64,000 nucleotides of DNA, from the NCBI RefSeq assembly GCF_003026105.1, contig NZ_PYNW01000001.1, positions 372,001-436,000 of the forward strand, in the 5' to 3' direction. Both the position numbers and the translations under genes were made by a program. Under the pieces are notes generated by a model, which was given only the letters and a program-made list of their open reading frames with translations, was not told where the DNA came from and made no database searches. Positions 18,199 through 26,630 of the stretch are shown in pieces (position 1 is the first letter of the stretch; each line of letters opens with the position of its first letter). This DNA comes from Photobacterium sp. GB-56 (GTDB taxonomy: Bacteria; Pseudomonadota; Gammaproteobacteria; Enterobacterales; Vibrionaceae).

Positions 18199-19347
18199 AT
18201 GAGCAGTGCATTCTATATTCCTACTGTTAACTTTATGGGCGCAGGCTGTTTAACTCAAGCGGCTGATGCGATTAAATCTCACGGCTTTAAAAAAGCACTC
18301 ATTGTTACCGATAAAGTATTGAACCAAATTGGTGTGGTTACTCAAGTGGCTGTATTGCTCACTGAGCGTGATATTGACTCTGTGGTTTACGATGGCACCC
18401 AACCCAACCCAACCATTAAAAACGTTGATGAAGGTTTAGCGTTACTAAAAGAAAACCAATGTGATTTTGTAATTTCATTGGGCGGTGGTTCGCCTCATGA
18501 CTGCGCGAAAGGTATTGCGCTATTGGCTGCCAACGGTGGTCAAATCGGTGATTACGAAGGTGTTGATCGTTCTGCAAAAGCACAGTTACCTGTGGTTGCT
18601 ATTAACACCACAGCGGGTACTGCATCGGAGATGACCCGTTTCTGTATCATTACTGATGAAGAGCGTCATATTAAGATGGCGATTGTCGACAAGAACACCA
18701 CGCCGTTAATGTCAGTCAATGATCCTCAACTTATGTTAGCGAAACCTGCATCACTAACCGCTGCAACAGGGATGGATGCATTAACTCACGCTATCGAAGC
18801 GTATGTTTCAACAGCCGCGACACCAATTACTGATGCTGTGGCGATTAAAGCGATTGAGTTAATTCAACAAAACCTACGTACCGCAGTGAAAGAAGGTCAA
18901 AACCTTAATGCTCGTGAGCAAATGGCGTATGCGCAGTTCATGGCTGGTATGGCATTTAACAATGCATCACTCGGTTATGTACATGCGATGGCGCACCAGT
19001 TAGGCGGTTACTACAATCTTCCTCATGGTGTATGTAATGCGATATTACTACCGCATGTTCAGCGTTATAACGCACAAGTATCAGCTGAGCGTTTACGTGA
19101 TGTTGCTAAGGCTATGGGTGTTGATGTCGAAGGTATGACTGCAGAGCAGGGGGCTAATGCGGCACTTGAAGCGATTGTGGCGCTATCTAAAGATGTTGGC
19201 ATTCCACTCGGTTTAAAAGAACTGGGTGTGAAAGAAGAAGATATCGCATTATTGGCTGATAATGCATTGAAAGATGCTTGTGGTTTCACTAACCCTAAAC
19301 AGGCAACCCATGAAGAGATTTCACAGATCTTTATGGCTGCAATGTAA
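18199..19347 (+). CDS. iron-containing alcohol dehydrogenase (YiaY/ADH II type)
   Basis: A 382-residue enzyme, the usual length for the group III iron-dependent alcohol dehydrogenases. Seen in sequence: the NAD-binding [11 protein letters not shown] (~97-107), and iron ligands in [11 protein letters not shown] (Asp and His) and in [12 protein letters not shown] and NLPHGVCNA (two His). It should interconvert aldehydes and primary alcohols with NAD(H), as in fermentative ethanol metabolism. The ATG follows aaattaaggtaaatatt, with AAGG as ribosome-binding site. It is monocistronic, with a strong terminator at 19371. YiaY/AdhB similarity is clear; the exact substrate is not. Confidence 0.88.
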   Translation: MSSAFYIPTVNFMGAGCLTQAADAIKSHGFKKALIVTDKVLNQIGVVTQVAVLLTERDIDSVVYDGTQPNPTIKNVDEGLALLKENQCDFVISLGGGSPHDCAKGIALLAANGGQIGDYEGVDRSAKAQLPVVAINTTAGTASEMTRFCIITDEERHIKMAIVDKNTTPLMSVNDPQLMLAKPASLTAATGMDALTHAIEAYVSTAATPITDAVAIKAIELIQQNLRTAVKEGQNLNAREQMAYAQFMAGMAFNNASLGYVHAMAHQLGGYYNLPHGVCNAILLPHVQRYNAQVSAERLRDVAKAMGVDVEGMTAEQGANAALEAIVALSKDVGIPLGLKELGVKEEDIALLADNALKDACGFTNPKQATHEEISQIFMAAM

Positions 19348-19370
19348 TTGCTAAAGTACTGAGATAGTAA

Positions 19371-19398
19371 AAAGGCAATCAGATGATTGCCTTTTTTA
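19371..19398. terminator. terminator after the alcohol dehydrogenase gene
   Basis: AAAGGCAATC (19371-19380) pairs with GATTGCCTTT (19385-19394), loop agat, then a T-run. Confidence 0.9.
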
Positions 19399-19428
19399 AT
19401 GGTTAACTTTTATACAAGCTTAATTGCG

Positions 19429-20880
19429 TTAAAGCAGTGGGCTAAACATATAGAAAAAGCGCTCGATAAATTTATTCTTCATGGAACGTTTACTCCATTG
19501 TTCACGATCGATTTCGTCGGAATCAGCAATATAACGTTGTTGTAATTGGCTGAGCTCTTGGGTGAAAACGATATTATCGACCGCCATTGTCACTTCAAAA
19601 TTAAGCCATAAGCTTCGCATATCAAGATTTACAGTGCCAATTAAGCAATGGCTATCATCAATAACTACTGATTTTGTGTGTAACAACCCGCCGTGGAAAC
19701 GATGGATATGTACTCCAGATTCAAGTAAATCACTAAAGAATGATCGGCTTGCCCATTCCACCATTATCGAATCATTTTTACGCGGAATAACAATATGTAC
19801 TGCAATACCACGATCAGCTGCTCCTTTCATGGCATGCAGTAAATGTTCACTCGGCACGAAGTAAGGGGTTGTGATAACGACAGATTTTTGTGCTTGGTAA
19901 ATACTTAGTAGCAACGCTTGGTGAATAATATCATCGGGCATACCTGGCCCTGATGGTATGACTTGTACTGTGTCTTTGTGCGCAGTATCAAAGGTACAGG
20001 AAGGCAGTGGGGGTAAAAAGCGTTTCCCTGTTTCTACCTCCCAGTCCCATGCTTGAATACAATTTAAAACCGAGACGGTAGGGCCTGAAATTCGCACCAT
20101 GACATCGACCCATTGACCCACGCCCGCATCGACTTTAAAGAATGCAGGATCGACTAAGTTCATAGAGCCAGTATAAGCAATATGATCATCTACCACGACA
20201 ATTTTACGGTGTAGACGTAAATCAAGACGACGGAAGAACATCCTAAACGGTGATACTGCTAGGGCCTCAACTAATTCGATGCCAGCACCACGCATTAACT
20301 TAGGCCAATGTGAACGAAAGAAGCGCATACTGCCCGCAGAATCAAGTAACAAGCGAATTCTAACACCACGTTTAGCCGCTTGAATTAAAGCAACGCCCAC
20401 TTCATCAGCAAGCCCACCAGGGTTCCAGATATAAAATTCAAGGTGGATTGAGTGTTGTGCATTATTTATGTCCTTAACCAATGAACGTAAAATTTCTTGT
20501 GGCGATGATTGCAAGGAAAGATCATTACCAATAAGCCCAGGTATACCTAATCGATTTTCACATAAATTACTGATCGGTTTAGCAACAAGGCTCATTTCCT
20601 GAGGTTGATGTCCTGGACAATCATTGAGTTGTTTAAACCAATTAGCAAAAGGCAAAAACATTTCACGTGCACGCTCAGCTCGCTTTTTACCAAGATTTAA
20701 TTCACCAAATAATAAATATGCAATTACCCCACCGATAGGTACGATGTAAATGATCATCATCCACGCTAGTGATACTCCAACTACACGACGTTTAAATACG
20801 ACGCGAACAGTAACCGATGCGATGAGTAACCAATAGGCGAAAACGCCAATCCACGTTAAGACTTGATAAAATTGTTCCAT
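19429..20880 (-). CDS. clsA: cardiolipin synthase A
   Basis: A 483-residue inner-membrane enzyme (E. coli ClsA is 486) that condenses two phosphatidylglycerol molecules to cardiolipin and glycerol. Two hydrophobic segments occupy the first ~60 residues and end in FGELNLGKKRAERARE, as in E. coli. Both phospholipase D-type HKD motifs are intact: HRKIVVVDD with GSMN downstream, and HTKSVVIDD with GTVNLDMRS. The start is the ATG at 20880; the preceding codon is TTG and gives no better ribosome-binding context. It is transcribed alone. Confidence 0.93.
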   Translation of the reverse strand: MEQFYQVLTWIGVFAYWLLIASVTVRVVFKRRVVGVSLAWMMIIYIVPIGGVIAYLLFGELNLGKKRAERAREMFLPFANWFKQLNDCPGHQPQEMSLVAKPISNLCENRLGIPGLIGNDLSLQSSPQEILRSLVKDINNAQHSIHLEFYIWNPGGLADEVGVALIQAAKRGVRIRLLLDSAGSMRFFRSHWPKLMRGAGIELVEALAVSPFRMFFRRLDLRLHRKIVVVDDHIAYTGSMNLVDPAFFKVDAGVGQWVDVMVRISGPTVSVLNCIQAWDWEVETGKRFLPPLPSCTFDTAHKDTVQVIPSGPGMPDDIIHQALLLSIYQAQKSVVITTPYFVPSEHLLHAMKGAADRGIAVHIVIPRKNDSIMVEWASRSFFSDLLESGVHIHRFHGGLLHTKSVVIDDSHCLIGTVNLDMRSLWLNFEVTMAVDNIVFTQELSQLQQRYIADSDEIDREQWSKRSMKNKFIERFFYMFSPLL

Positions 20881-21130
20881 CAAATGACTTCATTGCTTTA
20901 ATAATACGTTATAGATATATAGTGCATTGAAAAGTGAAAAAAACCTAGTATTTAGGGTGTTTATTAACAAAAATTGGGTGAGATATCAGTTTTTAACTGT
21001 TTAATTAAATATATAAATTGGACCAAATATTAATTATTGAAAATTATAAAGAGAAGCATTTATTAGATAGAGATATACCATTTTTCTCCGGTGTTAATTT
21101 CACCCCCTGACTTTTCCTTTGATATTGTGC

Positions 21131-21139
21131 TGGTATACT
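21131..21139 (+). promoter_or_regulatory. candidate extended -10 promoter
   Basis: TGGTATACT, an extended -10 element, lies 30 bp before the pseudouridine synthase ATG. No good -35 is visible. The remaining ~245 bp of the gap from 20881 show nothing recognisable. Confidence 0.45.
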
Positions 21140-21168
21140 CGCTCGCTCTTTTGTTGTAAGGCTGCCCT

Positions 21169-21864
21169 ATGTTTACTCTTATTTACCAACACCCTGATTT
21201 TTTAGTTATTAATAAGCATCCAGGTATCAGTGTTCATAAAGATGACAATGATCAGCCGTTACTCGCAGCTGTTGCTGAACACACCGGCGATGAAAAGCTG
21301 TATTTGATCCATCGTCTAGACAAAATGACATCAGGTTTACTGCTGCTTGGACGTAATAAAGAAGCGGCATCGATCCTATCTTCAAATTTTGCTGAGCGGG
21401 TGGTCGAAAAGTTTTATGTAGCAATAGGCACCAAAAAGCCAAAGAAAAAACAAGGTGTGGTGATTGGTGATATGACTCGCTCACGTCGCAGTAGCTGGAA
21501 ATTAGAAAGTACGAAGGAAAATCCAGCCATTACTCAGTTTTTCTCAACAGCTGCAGGTGAAGGACGACGTTTATTTCTCTGTAAGCCGCATACAGGAAAA
21601 ACGCATCAGATCCGTGTTGCATTACGTAGTGTGGGTTCTGGTATTACTGGCGATGATATTTATGGCACTGAAACGTCAGATCGTGGTTACTTACATGCTT
21701 ATGCACTGTCTTTTCCTTATAAGGGCGAAACACAGCGTTTTATTTGTCCACCAACAGACGGTAAATTGTGGCAAGTCGCTGAGACACAACAGGCGTTAAG
21801 CGATTGGAATCAGCCATGGCAATTAGAGTGGCCAACATTAGCTTATAAAAAGGCGAGTGTATAA
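21169..21864 (+). CDS. RluA-family pseudouridine synthase
   Basis: A 231-residue catalytic-domain-only member of the RluA family, with no N-terminal S4 domain. The signature HRLDKMTSGLLLLG (~46-59) carries the catalytic Asp. GKTHQIRVALRSVG (~146-159) is the second family motif, followed by GDDIYG. It should isomerise a uridine in rRNA or tRNA. The target is not certain; the length and the KKKQG insert fit the uncharacterised RluA-like subgroup seen in Vibrionaceae rather than RluA, RluC or RluD. Confidence 0.85.
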   Translation: MFTLIYQHPDFLVINKHPGISVHKDDNDQPLLAAVAEHTGDEKLYLIHRLDKMTSGLLLLGRNKEAASILSSNFAERVVEKFYVAIGTKKPKKKQGVVIGDMTRSRRSSWKLESTKENPAITQFFSTAAGEGRRLFLCKPHTGKTHQIRVALRSVGSGITGDDIYGTETSDRGYLHAYALSFPYKGETQRFICPPTDGKLWQVAETQQALSDWNQPWQLEWPTLAYKKASV

Positions 21865-21974
21865 ATCTTTGTATGGATGCTGTGTTTTTCTGCAGTTTAT
21901 TTAGAACTGTAGAAATCCTCAGCAACTAGCATCAGCACATATTCTTGGTGCTATAACTATCAATAAGCTTAACG

Positions 21975-21980
21975 TATAAT
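21975..21980 (+). promoter_or_regulatory. perfect -10 element before the small basic ORF
   Basis: TATAAT lies 34 bp before the ATG at 22014, but no matching -35 is visible at 16-18 bp. A 5-bp hairpin (ctagg-atca-cctag) lies between the element and the start. Confidence 0.4.
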
Positions 21981-22013
21981 GGCTGTCTAGGATCACCTAG
22001 CAAGAGAAAAAAC

Positions 22014-22283
22014 ATGCGTATTGTCCGCTCACGAGCTCATAGAAAACAACGTCGTAATCAACGCCAACTTCGACATTGTCGGTATCGGGCTCAGCAGTTT
22101 TTTCAATTAAAGTATGCTACGTTTTATTTCCCTTACCTCCCTGAATTAAAACAGACTAACGATGGTATTTTTCAATTATCATCGCATTTAATTTACCGTA
22201 ATTATCCTGCATTTATACCGCATTGTTTACCTAAAAAAATCACTACTTCAGTGTTGCCAACGGCTCTATTATTAGCGGCTTGA
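22014..22283 (+). CDS. small Arg-rich protein of unknown function
   Basis: An 89-residue protein. The first ~25 residues are strongly basic (MRIVRSRAHRKQRRNQRQLR), followed by an aromatic-rich middle (FFQLKYATFYFPYLPEL) and a hydrophobic tail. Support for it being real: a consensus -10 at a sensible distance, AAGAG about 8 nt before the ATG, and a neat fit between two flanking genes. The basic N-terminus suggests nucleic-acid or ribosome contact, which is inference. It sits between two RNA-modification enzymes, a pseudouridine synthase and a methyltransferase. I recognise no family. Confidence 0.5.
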   Translation: MRIVRSRAHRKQRRNQRQLRHCRYRAQQFFQLKYATFYFPYLPELKQTNDGIFQLSSHLIYRNYPAFIPHCLPKKITTSVLPTALLLAA

Positions 22284-22363
22284 GTAATATAAGACATGGA
22301 AACTGGTATTCTTGTGGCCAGTGGTTAAAATAGCGCCCTTAATTCACTATATAGTTTGAAATT

Positions 22364-23302
22364 ATGGAAATAAGTGCATTACCCACTTTAGAAGCTCATC
22401 TACTCACAGCCTTGTCTTCACCGCCAAATGAAGTTCGCCGACTCTTTCATGGCCGTGGACGTTGCTGGCAAGGGTTAGAGCAAATAACGGTTGATTGGCT
22501 ACAAGGTCAAGTACTTGTTTCCTTGTTTAAAGAGCCATCTCCTGAGTTCTTAGCTGAACTTACCACTTTGCTGAATAAACTGACTAAAACAGCAGAATGG
22601 CAAAACAGTGGTGCGACATCGCTATTGCTTCAACATCGTGATCGCGAAGGATCTCCGATGGACGTGATGTGGGGTGATACGTCTGAATATCAAGATGTGA
22701 TTGAAAGTGGCTTAGTGTACAAGCTGGATCTTGGACGTAAGCAAAATAACGGCTTATTTCTTGATATGCGCTTTGGTCGTGATTGGGTTCGTGAGCAAGC
22801 AGCGGGTAAACGCGTGTTAAATTTATTCGCTTATACCTGTGGTTTCTCGGTTGCTGCAATTGCTGGTGGCGCAGAGCATGTTGTGAACCTTGATATGGCA
22901 AAAGCGGCATTAAGCCGTGGTCGTGATAATCACCATTTAAATAAACATGATTTAAAGAAAGTTAGTTTCTTAGGCCATGAATTATTTAAATCATGGGGTA
23001 AGGTACGCAAATATGGCCCATACGATCTCATTATTATTGATCCACCATCATTTCAAAAAGGTAGCTTTGCGCTCACGAAAGATTATCAAAAGATCTTACG
23101 TCGCTTACCTGAATTGTTAACCGAAAACGGTACAGTGTTAGCGTGTGTGAATGATCCTAGTATTACTTCAACTTTCTTAATTGAAGGTATGGCAGCAGAA
23201 GCACCAGAGCTCGTGTTTGAAAAACGTCTTGATAATCCACCCGAGTTTAAAGATATTGAGCCAGAAGGTGGTTTAAAGGCATTGGTATTCCAACGCAACT
23301 AA
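22364..23302 (+). CDS. RlmI-like class I SAM-dependent methyltransferase
   Basis: A 312-residue methyltransferase. The SAM-binding motif I is VLNLFAYTCGFSVAAIAGGA (~154-173), with an acidic residue at the end of the second strand (VVNLDMAK). Motif IV is DLIIIDPPSF (~222-231), as in RlmI/RlmK rRNA cytosine/guanine methyltransferases. It lacks the N-terminal PUA domain of RlmI (396 residues), so it is a shortened relative. The substrate is probably rRNA. It ends with a terminator at 23337. Confidence 0.82.
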   Translation: MEISALPTLEAHLLTALSSPPNEVRRLFHGRGRCWQGLEQITVDWLQGQVLVSLFKEPSPEFLAELTTLLNKLTKTAEWQNSGATSLLLQHRDREGSPMDVMWGDTSEYQDVIESGLVYKLDLGRKQNNGLFLDMRFGRDWVREQAAGKRVLNLFAYTCGFSVAAIAGGAEHVVNLDMAKAALSRGRDNHHLNKHDLKKVSFLGHELFKSWGKVRKYGPYDLIIIDPPSFQKGSFALTKDYQKILRRLPELLTENGTVLACVNDPSITSTFLIEGMAAEAPELVFEKRLDNPPEFKDIEPEGGLKALVFQRN

Positions 23303-23336
23303 TTGAAAAATAGAAAATAGCGATAACCATTATCTT

Positions 23337-23368
23337 ATCCCTTATGTTTTAAATATAAGGGATTTTTT
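23337..23368 (+). terminator. terminator of the RlmI-like gene
   Basis: ATCCCTTAT (23337-23345) pairs with ATAAGGGAT (23355-23363), followed by TTTTT. The gap from here to 23580 shows no gene. Confidence 0.85.
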
Positions 23369-23580
23369 ATATCTAATTGCTACGCTTCTAGTGATAAAAA
23401 TGGATAAAGTGCCACATAGCCATATATTCAACCTTACTAACTTGTTCATAATTAAGGTAATGTTGCAATTTTTCAGCTGCTGACAAATACTGAAAAGACA
23501 GCATATAAAAATAAAAACGTAGGATTGTTAGTTCGTTTAGGGTAGCCACATAACAAAACATCGATTAAGGATGAGTCATT

Positions 23581-24591
23581 ATGTTTAAGTCTTTTTTTCT
23601 CGAACGACGCTGGTTTTTATGGTCGATTTTGGGAAGCGCATTAATACTTTATGGTACTTGGTATAGTGTACAAATTACAGTTGAAGTCAATGAATGGTAT
23701 GGATCTTTTTACAATTTACTTCAAAAGGCAATGACAACGCCAAACTCAGTGAAGTTTGAAGAAATACTTGCGGGAACCTTAGAATTTTTCAACATAGTGT
23801 CTTTGTATATCATTATTGCCGCTTTCTTAGAGTTTTTTACTAAGCACTTCGTGTTCAGATGGCGAACAGCAATGAATGATTATTACACCTCTCATTGGGA
23901 TAAGATCCGTCATATAGAAGGGGCATCACAGCGTGTACAAGAAGACACAATGAGGTTGGCAGCGATCCTTGAAACATTAGGGGTTAGTTTTTTACGTTCA
24001 GTCATGTTGCTTGTTGCTTTTTTACCTCTATTGTGGACGTTAAGTGAGAATATCAAAGAACTACCTTGGATAGGGCCCGTTGAGCATTCCCTGGTTTATT
24101 TAGCCATCATTATTTCTGTTTTTGGAACAGGGCTTCTCGCTATTGTAGGAGTTAAACTTCCGGGGCTTGAGTTTAATAATCAAAAAGTTGAAGCCGCGTA
24201 TCGTAAAGAGCTTGTACATGGTGAGGATCATCTGGAGCGAGCGCAGCCTGAAACACTTAAAGAACTGTATTCAAACGTTAGGAAAAATTACTTCACATTG
24301 TTCAAGCATTATCTGTATTTTGATATTGCTAAGTTTTCTTATCTTCAATATACAATGATTATACCTCTCATTGCGATGGGACCTGCTATTGTTTCCGGTG
24401 CACTGACTTTAGGGCTCTTTACACAAATTTCTAATGCTTTCAGTAAAGTAGAAGAATCATTCCAATATTTGGTGCATTCTTGGAAGACTATTGTTGAATT
24501 GATGTCGATTTATAAGCGTTTGAAAGCATTTGAAATACAAATAAACGAGGCCATTGCGGCTTCAGAAGTAACGATAGACGAGCAAATTTAA
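23581..24591 (+). CDS. sbmA: SbmA/BacA-family peptide transporter
   Basis: A 336-residue inner-membrane protein with the core of SbmA, a proton-driven importer of peptide antibiotics such as microcins and proline-rich peptides. Highly conserved segments are visible: VFRWRTAMNDYYTSHWDKIRHIEGASQRVQEDTMR (~97-131), VGVKLPGLEFNNQKVEAAYRKELVHGED, and FQYLVHSWKTIVELMSIYKRL near the C-terminus. E. coli SbmA is 406 residues; here the first ~70 residues, including one membrane helix, are absent and the protein starts at the position of the second helix. The start at 23581 follows attaaggatgagtcatt, with AAGGA well placed. It appears monocistronic. Confidence 0.87.
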   Translation: MFKSFFLERRWFLWSILGSALILYGTWYSVQITVEVNEWYGSFYNLLQKAMTTPNSVKFEEILAGTLEFFNIVSLYIIIAAFLEFFTKHFVFRWRTAMNDYYTSHWDKIRHIEGASQRVQEDTMRLAAILETLGVSFLRSVMLLVAFLPLLWTLSENIKELPWIGPVEHSLVYLAIIISVFGTGLLAIVGVKLPGLEFNNQKVEAAYRKELVHGEDHLERAQPETLKELYSNVRKNYFTLFKHYLYFDIAKFSYLQYTMIIPLIAMGPAIVSGALTLGLFTQISNAFSKVEESFQYLVHSWKTIVELMSIYKRLKAFEIQINEAIAASEVTIDEQI

Positions 24592-24610
24592 ATATACCTA
24601 TCAATATTGA

Positions 24611-24647
24611 AAAGCCCGTGCCAAATGATTATTGGTACGGGCTTTTT
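24611..24647. terminator. bidirectional terminator after sbmA
   Basis: AAAGCCCGTGCCAA (24611-24624) pairs with TTGGTACGGGCTTT (24632-24645), with one G-T pair, followed by T residues. Confidence 0.9.
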
Positions 24648-24666
24648 ATCGCTATGGAAATGAATA

Positions 24667-25068
24667 TTAATTCAGTTCTTCACAAGAGTCTTTAGATACT
24701 GCTTGCTGCGCCATTGTACGACCACTGATATCTTTGATCGTAATTAGGTAATTTACGCCGCTATCAAATAAAGGTTGTATTTCTTTGTTATTACAGTAGT
24801 TTCTTGCAGCCGTTTTGGCAGCATTGGATGGCGAAACACGACTTTTTCCACCATAAAGAACATTAATTTTAACGGTATTTCCTGACGCGTAGGCTTGGGT
24901 TATTTGATAGGCATCAATTTTTGGATAAGGTGCTTTACTATCAATTGCTGCAGCGCGGCTTTTTGCTAATGTTTCTGCAATTTGTTGCTTTTCATGAGAA
25001 GCACAGCCACTAAGCAGTAATAAACCTAATGATGCGGTGATTAGCGCTTTGCTTATAGTTAATTTCAC
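24667..25068 (-). CDS. lipoprotein resembling the AspS/GspS-beta type II secretion pilotin
   Basis: A 133-residue lipoprotein. The signal peptide ends in the lipobox LLSGC (Cys ~21). The mature part carries a pattern I associate with AspS (GspS-beta), the outer-membrane pilotin for the type II secretin in Vibrio: SRAAAIDS, AYASGNTVKINVLYGG, a central Tyr-Cys (NYCNN), GVNYLITIKD, and a C-terminal SKDSC. The two Cys are spaced as for a disulfide. It starts with GTG at 25068. No gsp genes lie nearby, so the pilotin role rests on sequence pattern alone. It lies 19 bp downstream of yciI and may be co-transcribed with it. Confidence 0.6.
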   Translation of the reverse strand: MKLTISKALITASLGLLLLSGCASHEKQQIAETLAKSRAAAIDSKAPYPKIDAYQITQAYASGNTVKINVLYGGKSRVSPSNAAKTAARNYCNNKEIQPLFDSGVNYLITIKDISGRTMAQQAVSKDSCEELN

Positions 25069-25087
25069 AATCTCGCCCTTAAATAAA

Positions 25088-25387
25088 TTATGGAAGCACT
25101 TTTTTGAATGGCTTCACAATCACATTAGCGTATACGCCTGCATCAATATAAGGGTCAGCGTCAGCCCATTGTTGTGCTTGTTCTAAAGAAGCAAATTCTG
25201 CAATAACAGTAGAGCCTGTAAATCCGGCATCACCTGGGGTCTCACTATCAATAGCAGGCATAGGCCCTGCAACTAACAATCGACCTTGTTCTTGTAAATC
25301 TTGTAAACGTGCAAGGTGTTTTTCACGAACGCTCATACGTCGCTCTAAGCTATTTTCAACATCTTGAGAAAAAATGACGTACCACAT
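25088..25387 (-). CDS. yciI: YciI-family protein
   Basis: A 99-residue small cytoplasmic protein of the YCII superfamily. It matches E. coli YciI along its whole length, including [26 protein letters not shown] and [11 protein letters not shown], and the acidic stretch [17 protein letters not shown] with the conserved Asp-Pro-Tyr. The fold is a dimeric alpha+beta barrel with a conserved His-Asp pair; the physiological reaction is not established. It is preceded by a strong bidirectional terminator at 25475, so it starts its own transcript with the lipoprotein behind it. The yci cluster near trp is also seen in E. coli. Confidence 0.93.
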   Translation of the reverse strand: MWYVIFSQDVENSLERRMSVREKHLARLQDLQEQGRLLVAGPMPAIDSETPGDAGFTGSTVIAEFASLEQAQQWADADPYIDAGVYANVIVKPFKKVLP

Positions 25388-25474
25388 TATTGTTCTCCCT
25401 AATAAAGTACAGAAGTGACAGCACTATGGTGTTGCTGGCTATCTTGTTGTTCTATTTCTCCATAGTAACCAATA

Positions 25475-25507
25475 AAAAAAGCACTAACTAGGCGTTAGTG
25501 CTTTTTT
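25475..25507. terminator. bidirectional terminator after yciA
   Basis: GCACTAAC (25481-25488) pairs with GTTAGTGC (25494-25501), extended by flanking A and T runs on both sides. Confidence 0.9.
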
Positions 25508-25551
25508 GTCGGTTAATGTTGTACTTGTTAGCGAAATAGCGCCTTGTCTTA

Positions 25552-25950
25552 TTACGCTTTTACAATTGGGCGCGGACGACCTTCGCTATTAATTGCAACA
25601 TAATTAAATGTTGCTTCGCATACACGGTATCGATCACCGACAGTCTCAACATCGACAGGTTTTACCCAAACTTCAAGACCTATGCTCATGGATGTATTGC
25701 CAATGCGTTTACACTCACCGTAACAACAAACCACGTCACCAACACTAACAGGGGCTTTAAACTCTATTTTATCAACAGAGACAGTCACAACACGCCCGCC
25801 AGAAATTTCTTTGGCAAGGATCGCGCCTGCTAAGTCCAATTGGGACATGATCCAACCACCAAATATATCACCATTGGCGTTGGTGTCGGCTGGCATGGCA
25901 AGCGTGCGAAGCAGAAGCTGTCCGCGAGGGATATTATTTTTAGTGTTCAT
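25552..25950 (-). CDS. yciA: acyl-CoA thioesterase YciA
   Basis: A 132-residue hotdog-fold thioesterase, the same length as E. coli YciA. The active-site segment NANGDIFGGWIMSQLDLAGA (~23-42) carries the conserved Asn and the Asp. VVTVSVDKIEFKAPVSVGDVVC is the central helix-strand motif. It hydrolyses a broad range of acyl-CoA esters in the cytoplasm. It lies 11 bp downstream of yciB, so the two form an operon, as in enterobacteria. A terminator follows at 25475. Confidence 0.95.
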   Translation of the reverse strand: MNTKNNIPRGQLLLRTLAMPADTNANGDIFGGWIMSQLDLAGAILAKEISGGRVVTVSVDKIEFKAPVSVGDVVCCYGECKRIGNTSMSIGLEVWVKPVDVETVGDRYRVCEATFNYVAINSEGRPRPIVKA

Positions 25951-25961
25951 GATTTACAACT

Positions 25962-26501
25962 TTACTGGTTATTGTCACTTTTCGGTAAGTGGCGATAAAT
26001 GTAGCCACCGGTGAGGAAGGTAAAGAGCAGCGTTAATGCTAATAGCCCAAATACCTTAAAGTCTACCCATATATCTAGCGGGAAATTGAATGCAATATAG
26101 ATGTTTACTATAGCGCAGACAACAAAAAACACACTCCAAGCAAGGTTAATACGTAACCAAATTGATTCAGGTAAGGTAATTTCTTTCCCAAGCATACTTT
26201 TGATCAGTGGTTTACCCATAAATTGACTGATAAGTAATGCTAGAGCAAAAATGGCGTATATGATGGTGACTTTCCACTTTATGAAGTTTTCGTCATGGAG
26301 GAAAATGGTTAAGCCACCAAAAATAGCCACCAATACGAAAGTAACCAGTTGCATTTTTTCGACTTTTTTATAGATAAACCAAGTCAACGCTACCTGAACC
26401 GCTGTTGCTGCAATTAAAGCGCCTGTGGCGATAAAAATGCCACTCGTTTTGAATAAAATAAAGAAAATGATAAGGGGGATAAAATCTAATAATTGTTTCA
26501 T
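25962..26501 (-). CDS. yciB: YciB inner-membrane septation protein
   Basis: A 179-residue integral membrane protein with about five hydrophobic helices. Conserved features of YciB/IspZ-type proteins are seen: [18 protein letters not shown] at the N-terminus, the [23 protein letters not shown] stretch, and [13 protein letters not shown] toward the C-terminus. YciB is linked to cell-envelope integrity and septation in E. coli and Shigella, acting with YciA's neighbourhood and YciC. It is the first gene of the yciB-yciA pair. The start ATG at 26501 is preceded by a purine-poor leader. Confidence 0.93.
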   Translation of the reverse strand: MKQLLDFIPLIIFFILFKTSGIFIATGALIAATAVQVALTWFIYKKVEKMQLVTFVLVAIFGGLTIFLHDENFIKWKVTIIYAIFALALLISQFMGKPLIKSMLGKEITLPESIWLRINLAWSVFFVVCAIVNIYIAFNFPLDIWVDFKVFGLLALTLLFTFLTGGYIYRHLPKSDNNQ

Positions 26502-26574
26502 TACAACAACTCATTTCTAATAATTAATAAGAGTATACCCTTTTAGTATGGTGAATGAAAAAGAGCGAAGAAAA

Positions 26575-26607
26575 AGCGACGCCTATTTTTGTTAGATGGG
26601 CGTTGCT
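26575..26607 (-). terminator. terminator of the symporter gene
   Basis: AGCGACGCC (26575-26583) pairs with GGCGTTGCT (26599-26607), one wobble. On the minus strand a T-run follows. Confidence 0.7.
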
Positions 26608-26630
26608 AAGAAAAGGATAGTAGTGCTTTA

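Noticed and set aside
21557..21799. 80-codon plus-strand ORF inside the pseudouridine synthase gene
   Set aside because: It is in another frame of a confidently identified gene and has no ribosome-binding site of its own.
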